Shown here piece after piece: positions 38,167 through 50,800 of a stretch of DNA of 64,000 nucleotides (positions are counted from its first letter, which is position 1; each line of letters starts with the position of its first letter). Source of the DNA: Neospora caninum Liverpool (Eukaryota; Apicomplexa; Conoidasida; Eucoccidiorida; Sarcocystidae); the NCBI RefSeq assembly GCF_000208865.1, contig NC_018398.1, forward strand, positions 3,286,001 through 3,350,000, given 5' to 3'. The position numbers and the translations under genes are program-made. The notes under the pieces are model-generated. The model saw only the letters and a list, made by a program, of their open reading frames with translations, searched no databases and was not told the DNA's origin.

Positions 38167-40461
38167 CCTGCACACCCACCCGAACGGCAAACAGTGGGGC
38201 GGACCACATGTTTCATTTGAAATCTGACTACACTGCTTCCCTTCCAGAAAAAACATGCAGATATTTACACGCCTGTACAGCTACGGTATTCACCAAAGGT
38301 AGCTCCATGCCAGGGGAGACACCACCATATATATATATGCAGGACTGTGTCGTGACTCTGTATCCATACACCGAGGGTACATGCACGGCACTCTCTATGT
38401 TCACGTGCATACGGCCACGTTTTAAATGAGAGCATTGTTAAGCGGAAGTGACGCAGGAGCGATTATTTTCCGAAACACATGGACTGCGAACGAAGGATGG
38501 TCGCGGAAGTGGCTGTTTCGTGGCCGTTGAAACTCCCGAGAGGTTTCCGACAGAGAAGGAATGTCCATTGTCAATTACGAAAGACGTCTCCGCTGCGCGG
38601 CTCCTGCGTACCGTGCGAAGAACAACGCTGCTCCGAGGTGAGGAAAGCCCGTCGGCTTGAAGCCTTTGTTTGTCCGAACCTGCCCTCGGCTGCCCACACG
38701 AAGATGCACAGTGCTCCAGACTCGCTGAGAGACGCGACTGTAGAGGGAACGAAGAACCCCCATGTTTTCCTTTCTTTTGCATAGGATCTGCGGCGGAAGG
38801 AGAGGGAGGCCGAGGGACAAGATACACACGCAGAGAGTCTGGCTGAGCAAACAGTTCGCGGGGACACAAGGCAGCTCAGCAGAGGAAAGCGAAGCTGAGA
38901 GGGGCAGACACGCACCGACGTGCCGGGCGGCGGACACGGGAGGTTATGCCAGTTGGAAGGGGGAGATTAGTGGACAGAAAGGAGCGCTTTCTTTGCGCTC
39001 AGCTGTCTGTACAGGCAGTAAGGCAGGCAAGGGTCGACCTCGACGGCGAGGGGCGTGGCGACGGAGAGAAGACGAAACGCACGAAGACGAACGAGGAAAG
39101 GGGAAAGGGAGCATGGTAGCCCGGATAACACACGACACAAGGATGAAGGAGGGACACGAGGCAGAGAAATTGGAGGAGTCACCAGAAAACGCGCGACAAA
39201 CGCAACCGGAACAGAGCGGGCGGAAACAGTTCAAGCTTTTCCCAAGACGCCGGGAGGAGACGTGAAGAGAGGAAAGAGAAGTGAGACGACCGAGAACCGA
39301 CACCAAATAGCTTTCGCTCATGGGGAAAAAAGAAAGAAAAAAGAAGTTTTGTCCCTTTGCAGAGCAGGAGCAGTCACCCTCCGATCCAACTCGTTGACCC
39401 GGCTCCAGAGTATAGACAGACGACCGCCGTGACGATACCGTTCGTGGAGACGAACTCAAAGAGGAAACGGCGACGTCTTTCTCTCGCCTGTGAAAAAAGA
39501 ACTTCGTCGGAGAAAGCCCTCCAAGATTCCTCTGGAGGCAAGAATGAATTCCTGATTGTGATCCACACATCCACTACAGACCAAAGTTGTTCGTACACAT
39601 TTCGAAGCGGCCGTCTCTGCATGCACACTCCAGATAACACCTCCAGAACGCTGACTCTTTTCTTCATTCTTTCTCGTGGTGAGAAAGAAAGCCACGACGG
39701 GGAAAACCGTTTGGGAGGTGGGTATCTCTTCTTTCCTTCCTTTCCTCCCTTTCTTGCTCCTATTCGTCCACAGCTCTCCTTCCTTCCTCACACCAGAAGC
39801 GCCTTGTCTCCGCACAGGGATCGTTTTCAGCTCTTGAACGCTTTCCTTCTTTTCTTGCCTCTTCTCTGTCTGCATTTTCCGCGTCTCCTTGTAACATTTG
39901 CCGCCTATTTGGTCAATCAGCCCGTTTTCCATCGTGTTAAAATTGCTCCTTTCTCGGAGATTCCCCCCGGCAACCCCCGGCGCAACAGACAATCCAACGT
40001 ACCTGCCTGCGAACACATCTACGCATCGCTACATTCGGTGTGTGCTTTGCATCTGCGCACTTTTAACGCGAGGGCAAGGGGGCTGCTTGTGGGCGGAGTG
40101 AACAGCGAACTCTTAGTAGAGCCGAAAAGAAACGCCTGCACGTGGAGAGAAGTCAGGCGCATCGTTGCACACGCGACACTCGACAACTGCCCTTCACAGA
40201 GTTCTACATGGAAAGCTGCTTCCTAGCTGCCGCAAGAAGAAACAAAGCCGATGACTCGGCTGCATCGTTTCCTCGCACCAGCCATCTTATAGGGAACAGA
40301 ACAGGGAGACGAGAGCGAAGCCACGGGAGCGGCCGGCTTGTACCCTTTTCTTTCCCCTCCACCGCTTCGTTTTCCTTCTCCATCTCTCTCCTCTTGCCAT
40401 CCCTGTCCGAGGCGGGGGCTCTTTTTCCCCTTTTTTTTATCAGCCGTCAAGATTAAAAAAA
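38167..40461. other. Putative divergent promoter region before NUP54
   Basis: The region lies between the tentative minus-strand gene and the nucleoporin start. Frames of 100-290 codons overlap on both strands (for example 39357-40226 plus and 39456-40016 minus) and have no domain. A TGCATGCA site lies at 39618-39625, matching the YGCATGCR motif. A long pyrimidine-rich tract (about 40345-40440) immediately precedes the NUP54 start and may be its 5' UTR. Confidence 0.45.
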
Positions 40462-42081
40462 ATGTCTCTGTTTGGGGCGAAGCCGCAGGCTCAGCCGTCG
40501 TCCACTGGACTCTTCGGCTCGTCTTCTGGGGGGGGAGGCGGTCTGTTTTCTTCTGCGTCTTCGGCCCCCCCTTCGTCTTCTCCGTCTCTCGGCCTTTTCT
40601 CTTCTACTTCTTCGTCGCTTGCCCCTTCCTCCTCGGCTCCCTCTTCGCTTTCGTCTCTCCCCCTCCACCAACAGCAGTATGTGGAGGCGGTCAGCCGCCG
40701 CACCCAACAGACAGAGGCACTCTTGTCTGACCAGAACCGGTCCATGGTGAATTTTTTGTACCAGTTCGATCCAGCGCATGCAGCAAGTCACAAAAATGCG
40801 GTGCTCGAGAACCAACTGCAATCCTTTGCGCTTGAGAACCCCGTCGAGGGCTCTGCTCTCCTCACCAAGTGGCGGAAGGCGTCGTCGAGAAATGCGGACC
40901 CGCAGAGCTGCCTCATCGTTCCCGTCCGAGGCGTGCAGGAACTTTCCGCCAGAGTGAAGATGGTGGCGCAGGCCACAGAACTCCTCGCAGAGACTCTCGG
41001 AACAGTTGCCAAAGACACCGAGAGACTGATGGCACGAAACGACCAAATGCGCGAAAAGGTGAGAATCTCCGTCCTGATGTTACTCTGTACGGAAGACGAG
41101 TGGCCCCAGTCGGAGACAGCCGCGCGAGAGTGCGGGAGCTGATCGAGGGACACTCGGTGAGGCGGTGACACAGGGAGGGGACAAAAAAGAAAGGGGGAGA
41201 CGGCGAAGACACATAGAGACACCCAGGAGAGAAAGAGAAGAGCGAACATTTCGGGAACGTGGATCTGTACCTGACTGTTCCGCGCCAGTCGAGCTACAAA
41301 CGCAGTGCGCGTTTTCCAACGCAGCACTGTGCGTCTCTCCACTCAGACGTCCCTTTCGGCGTTTGACAGCCACTCGTCTGCGAAGAAGGATTCCGTTTCC
41401 CGCCCCGCGGAGTCCCTCTCCTGGCGCGAACGTGTGAAGGCCGTACAGCCCCATTTCCGTCTTCATTTCTTCGTGCCCCTGCTTGCGGTGTGCTTCAGCT
41501 GGACCTCGTGCGACAGCGACACACATCTCTCGGCCACGAATTCATCAAAGTGGTCAATTTGATCGAAAGTGAGAGAAAGGGACATGCAGAACCTCGCCCT
41601 GGGGCTTCGTCGCCTCACCCCGCTGGCCTCGCGCTCGTGTTTTCCTTGTGTCCATATGGAGATAGCGCGCACGACAAGGCATGCATCCGTTTCTGAACTA
41701 GCGTCCTTCTTGTTCTTTTCTCTTGTCACTCGCCGGCGTGGCTTCGCTCTCGAGCTAGACATTCCCGGGCGTGCAAACTTTCAAAATGAACGTACGCATT
41801 TGCATACATGCGCCATGCTTAGTGGAGAACGAGACGAGCGCCGTTAAAAACGCGACCCCTGCATTCAGCACACAAAACAGATTTAGCCCCGTGCTTCTTC
41901 GTTGCGGCCGCATGCTCTGAAACAGAAAACCTCTTTCTCTTTTTCACCTGATAAAGAGAGGGAACGCCCAATTTCCCCTACTCGCGTTCGGCCTTTACGT
42001 AACCAGCCGAAATCCGCAGTCCCTCGTCTGTCGCTATTTTGCACCTCCAAGCGCGAGATCGTTTTCCACATGCATATGTAA

Positions 42082-42122
<41 letters not shown>

Positions 42123-42161
42123 GCGTATGCGTATATATTGATGTAAGTGTCTATGAGTATG

Positions 42162-42192
<31 letters not shown>

Positions 42193-43223
42193 GTACCCAT
42201 TGATATATGTACGTATGTGCATATGCATATGTGGACACTGCATGTGGACCTTGGGTTTTTTCAGATGTGGCTGTTAGCCGAGGCGTGGCTGAAAAGAATC
42301 CGCGAAGCGAGGCCGCCAATGCACAGATCCTTGCGTCGCTCGAGGTGAGTTGAGCACGCCTCGCTCGTGGTCCCGGCCAGTGCTGATCGTTGTGTGTTTT
42401 CCGCCGTTCTGCTGACACTTTTGAAGGCATCCTGTGGGTCTTCCGCACAAACCTGTCGGGCGTCTCCGTTGGTGCCTGGATGTGGGAAGTGATGCCTCGC
42501 TGTGGAGGTAAAATCGCGCTCTCTGTCCGTCCTTTGAGAGAGACGCACCCGTGCATGCGTCTTCGCTCACGCTCCGCGTCTTGGAGAAGCCGCCTCCGCT
42601 GTGGCGCGTGTCCCCTCTCTCGGCGCAGATGTGAGCAGTCGCCGCGTGCACCACCCGCAATTCCCATTCTGATCCGTCTCGAACGAGACGTTGAACGCGA
42701 TGCACCCTCGGCAGGCTCCCGCAGCTGTCATGTGTCACAGATTACGACTGACCATACTAGCATCTGAGCAGTCGGTGCCTCTCTCCTAGACGAGAGAGTG
42801 GTAACAGGAATCCATATATGGTAGAGACCTAGAGAACTGAACATGCTTTGGCCGTGGTGCGAGACAGGCGTCTCTCTGAGCCACTACTCGGTTCAGGAAC
42901 GCGCTTCCTGGCGGCGCTGTTTTCTTTTTCAGGAGGAGTTTCCGTGGGAAGAATGGCAGCGTCGCATCGATCTCCTTCGCGTGTGGCTTCCAACACTGCA
43001 CCGCACGAGCGCGACAGCCACGGGCTTCCCTTGCCCATCAGTTGACGAATCGGTGACCCCCGCTGCGGGGCTGGGCAAAGAGCAAGAAGAGAGCCTCGTG
43101 GAGATTCTTTCCGCCCAAACCGAGGCCGTCGAGGCGACGACCCAGAGTCTAGCGAACACCGAACAAGACGTCGAGAGACTGGAGAGTGCCGTGAAGAGCC
43201 GCCGGAGAAAAGGGGCTAGGTGA
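40462..43223 (+). CDS. NUP54: Nup54/Nup57-type nucleoporin
   Basis: Four exons: 40462-41058, 41499-41568, 42265-42344 and 42933-43223; 345 aa. The N-terminus is a short FG region (SLFG, GLFG, then degenerate GLFSS) rich in Ser. The helical core matches Nup54: residues ~130-170 contain NPVEGSALL, then [17 protein letters not shown], which aligns with the animal Nup54 stretch IPVPMVGFKELLRRLKV. The exon 2/3 join gives [17 protein letters not shown], then a polar stretch and [16 protein letters not shown], as in the family's LSHR...LE...F.GR block. The last coiled coil is [20 protein letters not shown]. Nup54 sits in the central-channel complex with Nup62 and Nup58. Animal and yeast members are about 500 aa, so this one is short, mainly from loss of FG repeats. 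The stop at 43221-43223 is in the unspliced frame; a potential donor (ctag|gtgagt) overlaps it. Confidence 0.78.
42085..42192. repeat. Compound AT microsatellite in a NUP54 intron
   Basis: A pure (AT)n run of about 36 bp starts at 42085. After a short AT-rich gap with TATG-like units, a second run fills about 42170-42192. Both lie in the intron between exons 41499-41568 and 42265-42344. The length is likely polymorphic. Confidence 0.95.
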
Positions 43224-44808
43224 GTGAGAACGAAAGCCACCGACGAGGAGCGACACGACGAGGCAGTGCGACCGTCACCGAGCGAACCGAGGAAAGAAGC
43301 GACAAGACAGAACAAGACAGAAGTTGTTCGAGGAAGAACGCGACAGGAGACGCATGCGAAGAAACCGGAAGCCGGCGGGCTGTCGGTGCCCCCGAAGGCG
43401 TTCCCGGAGACACGGGAGACAGTGTGCGGGTTGGGTGGTGTGTCTGAGACTGCTTTCATTTCTGCAAAGACCAGTCGTCCTCTGTATGGATTGTCCCCAG
43501 TTTGCTCCCCTTGGCGTTTCAAGAGCATCGACACCCTTCACAGGACCACGCCTCACATCGAGGGTTGGTATTTTTTTGGGTTCCAACTTGCCAATCTGCG
43601 AGGAGCGGAGGCCCGCTCGACTGTCTCTGCCGAAGGAAGGCGTGATGATTCGCACAAAGGAAGACTGCTCTCGTTTCCCGTGTAAGAGTCCATATATGTA
43701 CATTTGCGTATATAGATATACAGATATAGAGACTTATTGACACATCGAGACGTGAACCTGTATGATGGTTAGTTGTTGGAAGACAACACAGTAGCTGAGG
43801 TGAAGGCCTCGAGAACCCTGCACACGGAGGCTGTGTACGGCCAGTGGGCCGACCTGAAGGTGTCCGTTCTTCATTTCTGTTTGGCATTCGAATATCACCG
43901 GAAAGACGCCAGAGAGCACTGGATCTTTTTGCCAGCCTCCTGGCTTGATCTGTTACGGGGCAGATCGAGCCCAGCTTTCGTCCCACCCCACATTTCTTCC
44001 CGTGCAGAGACGGCACTCTGTCGATCGGCCTAGAAGAGGCGAAGAACTAGCAAGAAAAAAGTGAAAGCCTGCCACGTAACCGTCACTTCAAAAATGGAGC
44101 TGTCGTGAGTCTCTGCTGTTCGAGGAGCTCGATCATTCACGCGTCTTCGAACTGGAACGCCACGCGCCGAGATGTCTCCTCGAGGACTCTGTTTCTGCCG
44201 CATGGAGCCCATGCCTCTCAGCCACCCAGAGTCTCGCACCGAGAATTGAACGGCTCGGGCCCATTTTGGGATTCGTGATTTTGGTGAATGACATGACAGC
44301 CTCCCTCCAAAACGCACACAACGTTTAAAGGCCAAACCGAGACAGGGTGTGAGACGGCGCACGGCATAAGCGAAGCAGAGATTGTCTGATTGTGGCGAGC
44401 TCCGCTTCGATGTCTCGCGCGTGTGCGGCGAACTTAGAAGCTTCTCTCGAGAACCCATGAATGTGAGGTGTTGCCGTGGAGACGATGTGTGCTCTTTTCT
44501 TAGAGGCTGGTGTGTGCGTGCGTGGGAATTCTCGTCTCTAGAAAGCGTGAACGCTTTTGAACCGCTGAGAGTTTCTTCTGGTTTGGCGAGAGAAAAGGGA
44601 TAGAGAAAACTCACAGCTCACCGGGACTGCGAGAGACAGTCGAGAGGACGTCATGACGGCGACGACAGCACGCGCAGGTCAAGCGCATGCATCGGTGTAT
44701 GGGACGTTTCTCTTGCCGTTGCCAGTTGGGAAGGTGGAAGCGGCCTTCCCTGCTTCTTTTTTGGCTTCGAAAAAAGACGCGAGAAAAACTCGAGAGACTG
44801 CTTGCCCG
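43224..44808. other. Convergent 3' spacer, NUP54 and VPS13-like gene
   Basis: This contains the 3' UTRs of the two converging genes. A short stop-free stretch on the plus strand (about 43798-43859) flanked by ag and gt looks exon-like, but it does not join NUP54 in phase. If the VPS13-like frame is spliced again before 44809, its last exon would also lie here; I found no convincing candidate. Confidence 0.4.
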
Positions 44809-47800
44809 TCACAGGTCGCTGGAGATGCGCCGGCCCCCTGGCGGTCTCGCGGCCTGTTGAGTTGTTGGCGCCCAGCCGAGAAGATCATCGGGAACTTTTG
44901 CAGCTGCGGGATAGAACGAAAGAGACCACAAACTGTCTTCCTCGATGTCGTCTTGCCTTTCCTTCCCCCTGTCCTCGCTTCTCTCTTGGGCGTCTCGGCT
45001 GCTGTCGCCTCTGCGTTCTCTCTCTTCCCGTCGTCTCACTTCGGGCTTGCCTTCCTTCTTCCCGTCTCGGCCTCCGCGCGCTCTTTCAGCCGGGTCTGTT
45101 CCCTTCATGCCTGCCTCTGGCCTCTCTTCTTCTAGACCTTCCTGGTCTGCTTCACGCTCGCCCGCTCCAGGTTCCCCCCTCGAGGACGCTCGCGGCAGAC
45201 CGGCACGCCGCGTCCTGTGGAGGGGCGAGAAACACCCCGGAGCGGCTGAAGGAGAGACGCACCGAGGAGGCGGGGGAGGAAAAAGGGGAGAGGCAAGTGG
45301 AAAGCTCGAAGTGGACGCAGCCGCCACCCCCGCCGTCTCTCTTGCTTGCCGTGCTTCTGTCTTGTCCCTTCTGGTCTCTCTTTTCTCTTCCCGTTGTTCG
45401 CCTCTCTGGAGTTTCTGCTGTCTCGCATTCTCCTTGGAGATCCCTTGAACTCCAGACCGCCTCACTGGGGAGTCGGAGCGCGCGCTGTTTCCACCTGCCT
45501 GCGTGGCGCCTGGCTTTGCCGGTTCGTTCTCGTCTGCGGCCTCTTCCCTACCTGTGCCTTTCGGAGCTTTAGGCACGCCTCTCGCGCTGGCCCCAGGAGA
45601 AGACAGCGGCGACGACGACCAGAGCGAGGAGACAGAAGCCGGCGAGGGACAGGACGCAGAGATGGACGACAGAGAGGCGCCGAGACCGCGCGAGGTTCTC
45701 CCATCGCTTTCTTCTCCCGTCTCGTCTCGGTTAGCCGTGATACGCATTCTTCGCTCCCCCGGGGAACGTGACGGAGAAGACGAAGTAACGAATGATGAAC
45801 GCTTCGCGCGGCCCGTCAGCTCTCGGCGGCCTTCCTCGCTGTCGCCCCTGGACGAAGCGGAACGGTAGTAGTGCGTTTCGTCTGAGGACGAGCATCCTCT
45901 GTGAGAAGACACGGACCGCTCTGTGCCGCACTCGGCATCAGGAGACAGAGAAACACACGAGTCATCTGCTGAGACGAAAAACGCGTCGCTGTCAAACGCC
46001 GCTCCACATGCCTCTCGCGCCTGTGTTCGATGCAGGGCTCTGCCTCTCTGTCCCGTGCACCCCTTTTTCGGTTCGTTCTCACTCTGTAACTTTTCTTTTC
46101 TTCTTGGCTCTGCATCAGCTGCTTCGCGTTCCGAATACCACGAGCTGTCTTGCCTCCCTCTTCTGTCGCTCGAATGCCGCGGGCCTTTCCTCCCGCGGGG
46201 ATCGGCCTGTTGCTGTCCTCTTTGGTCGATTTCCCTCTCTGCTCCGGCGCCCCATTCGCGGGTGTGCCTCGTTCCATCTCTCTCGTGCCTTCCTGCATGC
46301 GTCCTTGCATGCCTTCCACCCGACCCTCGATTCGCTCTTTCTTCCCTTTTCTCGCGGTCGCACAGACCTCGCGGCGAAGCTGAACAGGCAAACGAACCGG
46401 AAGATCGAGACTGACGGTCGCTCTTCTCTCTCTTTTCTTTCTCCCGACCGGAGCGGGACGTCTCGTCCTCCTGTGCCTTCTTCGCCCGTTCCCGGCGTTT
46501 CCTTCTCTCCTTGGTCCTCCTCGAGCCCGCGCCTGATCTCTCGGAAGCTCCATCTGAAGCCCCATGTGGACGGGGGAGCTCGGCAAGAGTCGACCGAGAG
46601 ACGAACGGATCAGTCGACAGCAACGCGGGCTGCAAACACTGGTCTCGCGTTGCGACCTCGCTAGAGTGCCGCGAGGGCCCCGTCTTCGGGCGGGGCACTC
46701 TTTCACCCTGCGCCGGGTCTCTCCGTTCCCGCGGTTTGGAGTCTCGGCTCTGGAGCGAGGCGGAAGAAAACGGTTGATCGGGCCGCACTCCGCTCTCCTG
46801 GAAGGGGAGAGGACTGTCCTCGGAAGAGGGGAGATGGGACGACAGGGAGGAGAAAAGAGGGACGGATGAAGCGAAGAATGGCGAGCGATTCGCTGCGAAG
46901 GCCACCGAAGCGGGGACAATGTCGGAACTCACGCGGTCGAAGGGCATGGGGGAAGGGCGCGACACGTGGGAGGGACGGGAGGCAGCTGCAGACGAAAACG
47001 GAAGGCGCGGAAACGACGGCGAAAAGAACGCAGAAGACGGAAAAGACGAGCCGGGGAGAAGTGTTCTCTCGGAATGGCCGAGTCCCCGGTTTTGTTGCTG
47101 AGAAAAAGAAGGGAAAAAAACGTTTGAACGCGGAGCGGCAGACTGGAAGACCGAACGTGGAGGAAGGAGAGAACCCGGAAACGTCGCAGACGCAGGAGAC
47201 GATGTGGCAAGATCGCCGTGCGAAGCGGAAATCGGGCGACTACCGGCCGGGACAAAGATTCCGTTTGCCTCCGTCCAAAACACGTTCACCTCTTTCCGGC
47301 CGTTCCTCTCGGCGTCGATGCCTTCACCTTCTCGACATCTCGCCCTCCGATTCCCACTTCCTTCCCTTTCTTCCTCGTTCGACCTCTCGGCTAGCGCGTC
47401 TTCCTCGCCTTCCACGAACGCGCCATTCGCGCTCTCCGGGCCTCCTCCACCAAGGAAAGGAGACGAAGAGAGAGAAGGAAGAAGAGCAAAGGGCGACGCC
47501 TGCGAGGCGGCGGAAACCAAGGGAGAAGGAAGGAGAGGACTGGGAGAAGCGGCGTCGGGGTCCGGCAGAAGAGACGCGGTAGGAGACAGCGGCGACAAAG
47601 GCGACATGAACGAGGAGGCGGGAAGGGGAACAGGAGGGGAAAGCACCTTGAGAATGGGCGGAGGGAGAGGCGGCGGCTGATTTCGGAATCGTGAGAGTTG
47701 GAACGAAAACGTGTAGTAGACCAAGGCGAGAAGCTTTTGTATATTGAAGGACGTGTACGGGTACACCCCTTCGTCGACTCCCGCAAACGGGTAGCTTAAG

Positions 47801-50800
47801 TCGACCGGCGCGAGATCCAGAACGCCCCGGAAAAGCTGAAAACAGACACCACGCACGAAAAGCCAAGGGTCAGGCTGTCCGGTGAGCTGAACCCAACACC
47901 AACTCTCGAAAAAACACCGAAAAGCAAGTCACACCCAGACAACGCCTCCACTACGACCCAGGCAGAGGCAGACACAGATTTAGCGCCCTTGGCATGGCGA
48001 GTCAGGCCGTGCCACGCCGACCGTGCGTTCCCTGTTTCGGTCTTTGGACTCGAGAGGCCTCACCGCATTCCAGAATTGTCTGATGCGCGAAATGGGCCTT
48101 CCCACGAGGTCAAAGGACAGGAGCATCTGGTACCACTGCTGTTGCAGTTGCCTCTGGTAGTGGTCGGCGAAGAGCGCCGCGAGCCCAGAGAAGTCGATCC
48201 AGGTCGTGCGGACTTGCAGTGGGGTCCAGCGGAACTCGGCCTCGTTGAACGTCACGACCCTAAAGAGACGCATCACGGAGAGGTTGAGGGAGATTTCCTT
48301 CACCCAGAGCAGACCGATGGAGAAGTGGAGCGTTTGCGAGAGATCGCGCTCAGTCGGCAGATCCAACTTGCACCACGCGGGGATCTCAGCCAGGTTGAAA
48401 GACGCCAGAGGCCCGCTGCGGTGCGTCGCTGGCGTGCCCGGCGCCACGGCCCAGACCGCGAGGCCAACTGTGTGTTGCTTCTCCCTCAGGACAGAGGCGG
48501 CTCCTCGTTTCGGTCTCGGGCGTTCGGCTGGCCCGCAGGCAGATCGCTCGGGGTCAGGGTTTGCGCATGTCTCCTGTCGCTTCGCACGCGCCGCGAAGCG
48601 CGAGAAACGGACTATAAACGCAGACGCGAGCGGCTCGAGAACGGAGAAGAGCAGGTTGAAGTCGAGGCGCATCGTTAGCGGCGAGAGCGACAAGACGCAG
48701 TGCCGAACGTTCACCCATTTCTCCTCTCGCCACCGTGCTCCGCTGACTCTCGTTCGCCGCCCGTGAAGAGGTCTTCTTGTCGCCCCCGCACAGCCGCAGT
48801 CGGGAGCAGAGACACAAGCTGAGTGTGGAGGACAGGAGGCCGGCTGGGAAACACACCAAGCGGCGAGGGGCTTGGCGGGTCTGGAGAGCAACGACGGAAG
48901 AAGGCGAGAGAGGAGAGCACAGGAGAAGACTCTGGAGCGAGAAGACGAAACGCCTGCCGGCGTCTGCGGTTCCAGCCTCTCTCGCCAGCCAGCGCCGGAT
49001 CTCGAAGGGAGCGCGGCGCGAAGAAGAGACGGGAGGTCGTCCTCGGACGCAGCCTGAGAGACGTGCGGGTGTGGGACGAACACAGAGACACTGGCGAGGG
49101 GACAGCTGTTGTGGGGTCGGCCTGCTCGGTGCGCCGCCCTGACTCGGCTCCCCAGCAGCCCGGGTGGCAGTAACGGGACTGTCGGCATGATCCCCTCGGA
49201 GACAGGTGCGTTTTCAGGAACCAGCGAAGGAGAAAAGAAGAAGCGTGCGGCCATCGCTTCGCCTTCACACCGCACGAGCTCCTCTTCTTCTCCCGCGCCG
49301 GCCTCGTCGTCTCCAGATTTCGCGGGAAACTCAATGTCCACGAGAACGTGGAGAACCGACGACTGCGACGCACGCTTGCCACCCGATTTCGAGCGGTCTC
49401 CCCAGGGCCGGTTCGCGCCTCTTCTTGACGACGCGTCTCCCTCTCCGTTGCCTCGTTCTTCTCTTCTCGTGCTCGAGGCAAAAGGCAGCCACGGCCGCTC
49501 TCCTGCGTCGCGCACGTCGCGTCTTTCTGGCTGACGCCCCCACCAGAAGAACAGTGCAGAGGCTCCACTCCTCTCCGCGTTCGTTCGCTCTTGCTCGCGC
49601 GGCTTCCCGGCCCCGCTCTGGGCCTCTGCGCACCCTTCCCCGTCCCCGCGTCCGCCCGCCTGCAGGGAGCGTCCTGTTTCTCTCGCCCCGCCTCGACCGT
49701 GCGCGCCTTGCTCTCTGTCTCCTCGCTGCCACGGGAAGGGAAAGCCTTCTGGTTTCGCCTCGCCTGCGGACTCCCGAAACGGAGCAGGGACACGTGAACC
49801 GACAGCAGACGGCCGGAGCACGTGGTGCAGAGTCGAAGGAGACGCAAGAAACGCGGGCGAGGGTGAAGAGTGGCAGAACACGTCGAGGGACGCCAGAGTT
49901 AAGTGGAAACGCCGAAGGGGCCCCGTGCCGGTCGCGCGCGAGGGTGCGACAGACGAAGAAGGGAACAGCAGGGAAAGCGCGCTTCGCCGTTCCGCCGAAG
50001 GAAGGGGACACCAAGCAGAACGCGAGCGAGGCAGGCGACGGCCGCGTCCAGTTCGGAGTCTCCGCGTTTCTTCCTCGCCGGCCTGCGTCGCGGGCGACCG
50101 CGCAACAGGCCACGAAGCCGACTGACCTGATGGGCGTTGGCGAGCGGAGACAGGCAAAACAGAGACGGCACACGCGATAAAAGTGCGGAGACACCCCGTT
50201 AGCGAAAGATACGCGACGAGGATAAACGCGGGGAGGAACGAGGCGAAGGCTAGGCGCCCGAGGACGCAAACAGGCGGGGGGAGACTGAGAGATGCACCCG
50301 CCCGGACTCGCGATGGGAAAAAGACGCAAGAAAAAGGAAGAAAAGAGAAAGGGGAGGCGGGAAGTGACGAAAGGGAACACGGAACGAAGGAAAACGACCG
50401 TCGAAGAACGAGCAGAGGAAAAGCCTCACAGGGAAGAGGTGATTAGAAATACACAGATGAGTTTGAAGTTTGGTGTGTTTGGACGCCACTGTACGGACGC
50501 CCCGACTTCGAGACGGCTAGCTGTACGCAGATGATGCACTGGGACACACACGTGGAAAGTGAACAAATGACGCAGCGATACAGCTCTCTCCCGTCTGTGC
50601 GGCACCCAGAAATCTACGTCCCGTTGGAATGTCTAGCCCTCCACAGGCCGGGTGGGTTTGCGCGGTCCTGGAGTGTGTCCACCGTCGAGCACCCAGTTTC
50701 GCGATCACCGCGTTTCTGGCTCTGTTTCCCACGCCGCGGCTTCCACCTGAGTCGTCCACACACAACGCGGTGGCTTTCGGTGCCACGCCCGTTCCTCACC

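Noticed and set aside
39357..40226. 289-codon plus-strand frame upstream of NUP54, with long minus-strand frames opposite
   Set aside because: Both strands are open at once, composition is low complexity and no domain is visible; it fits GC-rich promoter/UTR DNA.
41569..41847. Plus-strand frame directly after NUP54 exon 2
   Set aside because: Splicing at gaaa|gtgaga joins exon 3 in phase and restores the Nup54 core, so this stretch is intron.
46866..47582. 238-codon plus-strand frame, very rich in Arg/Lys/Glu
   Set aside because: It is the antisense of the Ser/Pro-rich segment of the VPS13-like last exon.
49206..50180. 324-codon plus-strand frame antisense to the VPS13-like gene
   Set aside because: It is a Ser/Arg-rich shadow of the GC-rich minus-strand exon and its intron, without any domain.
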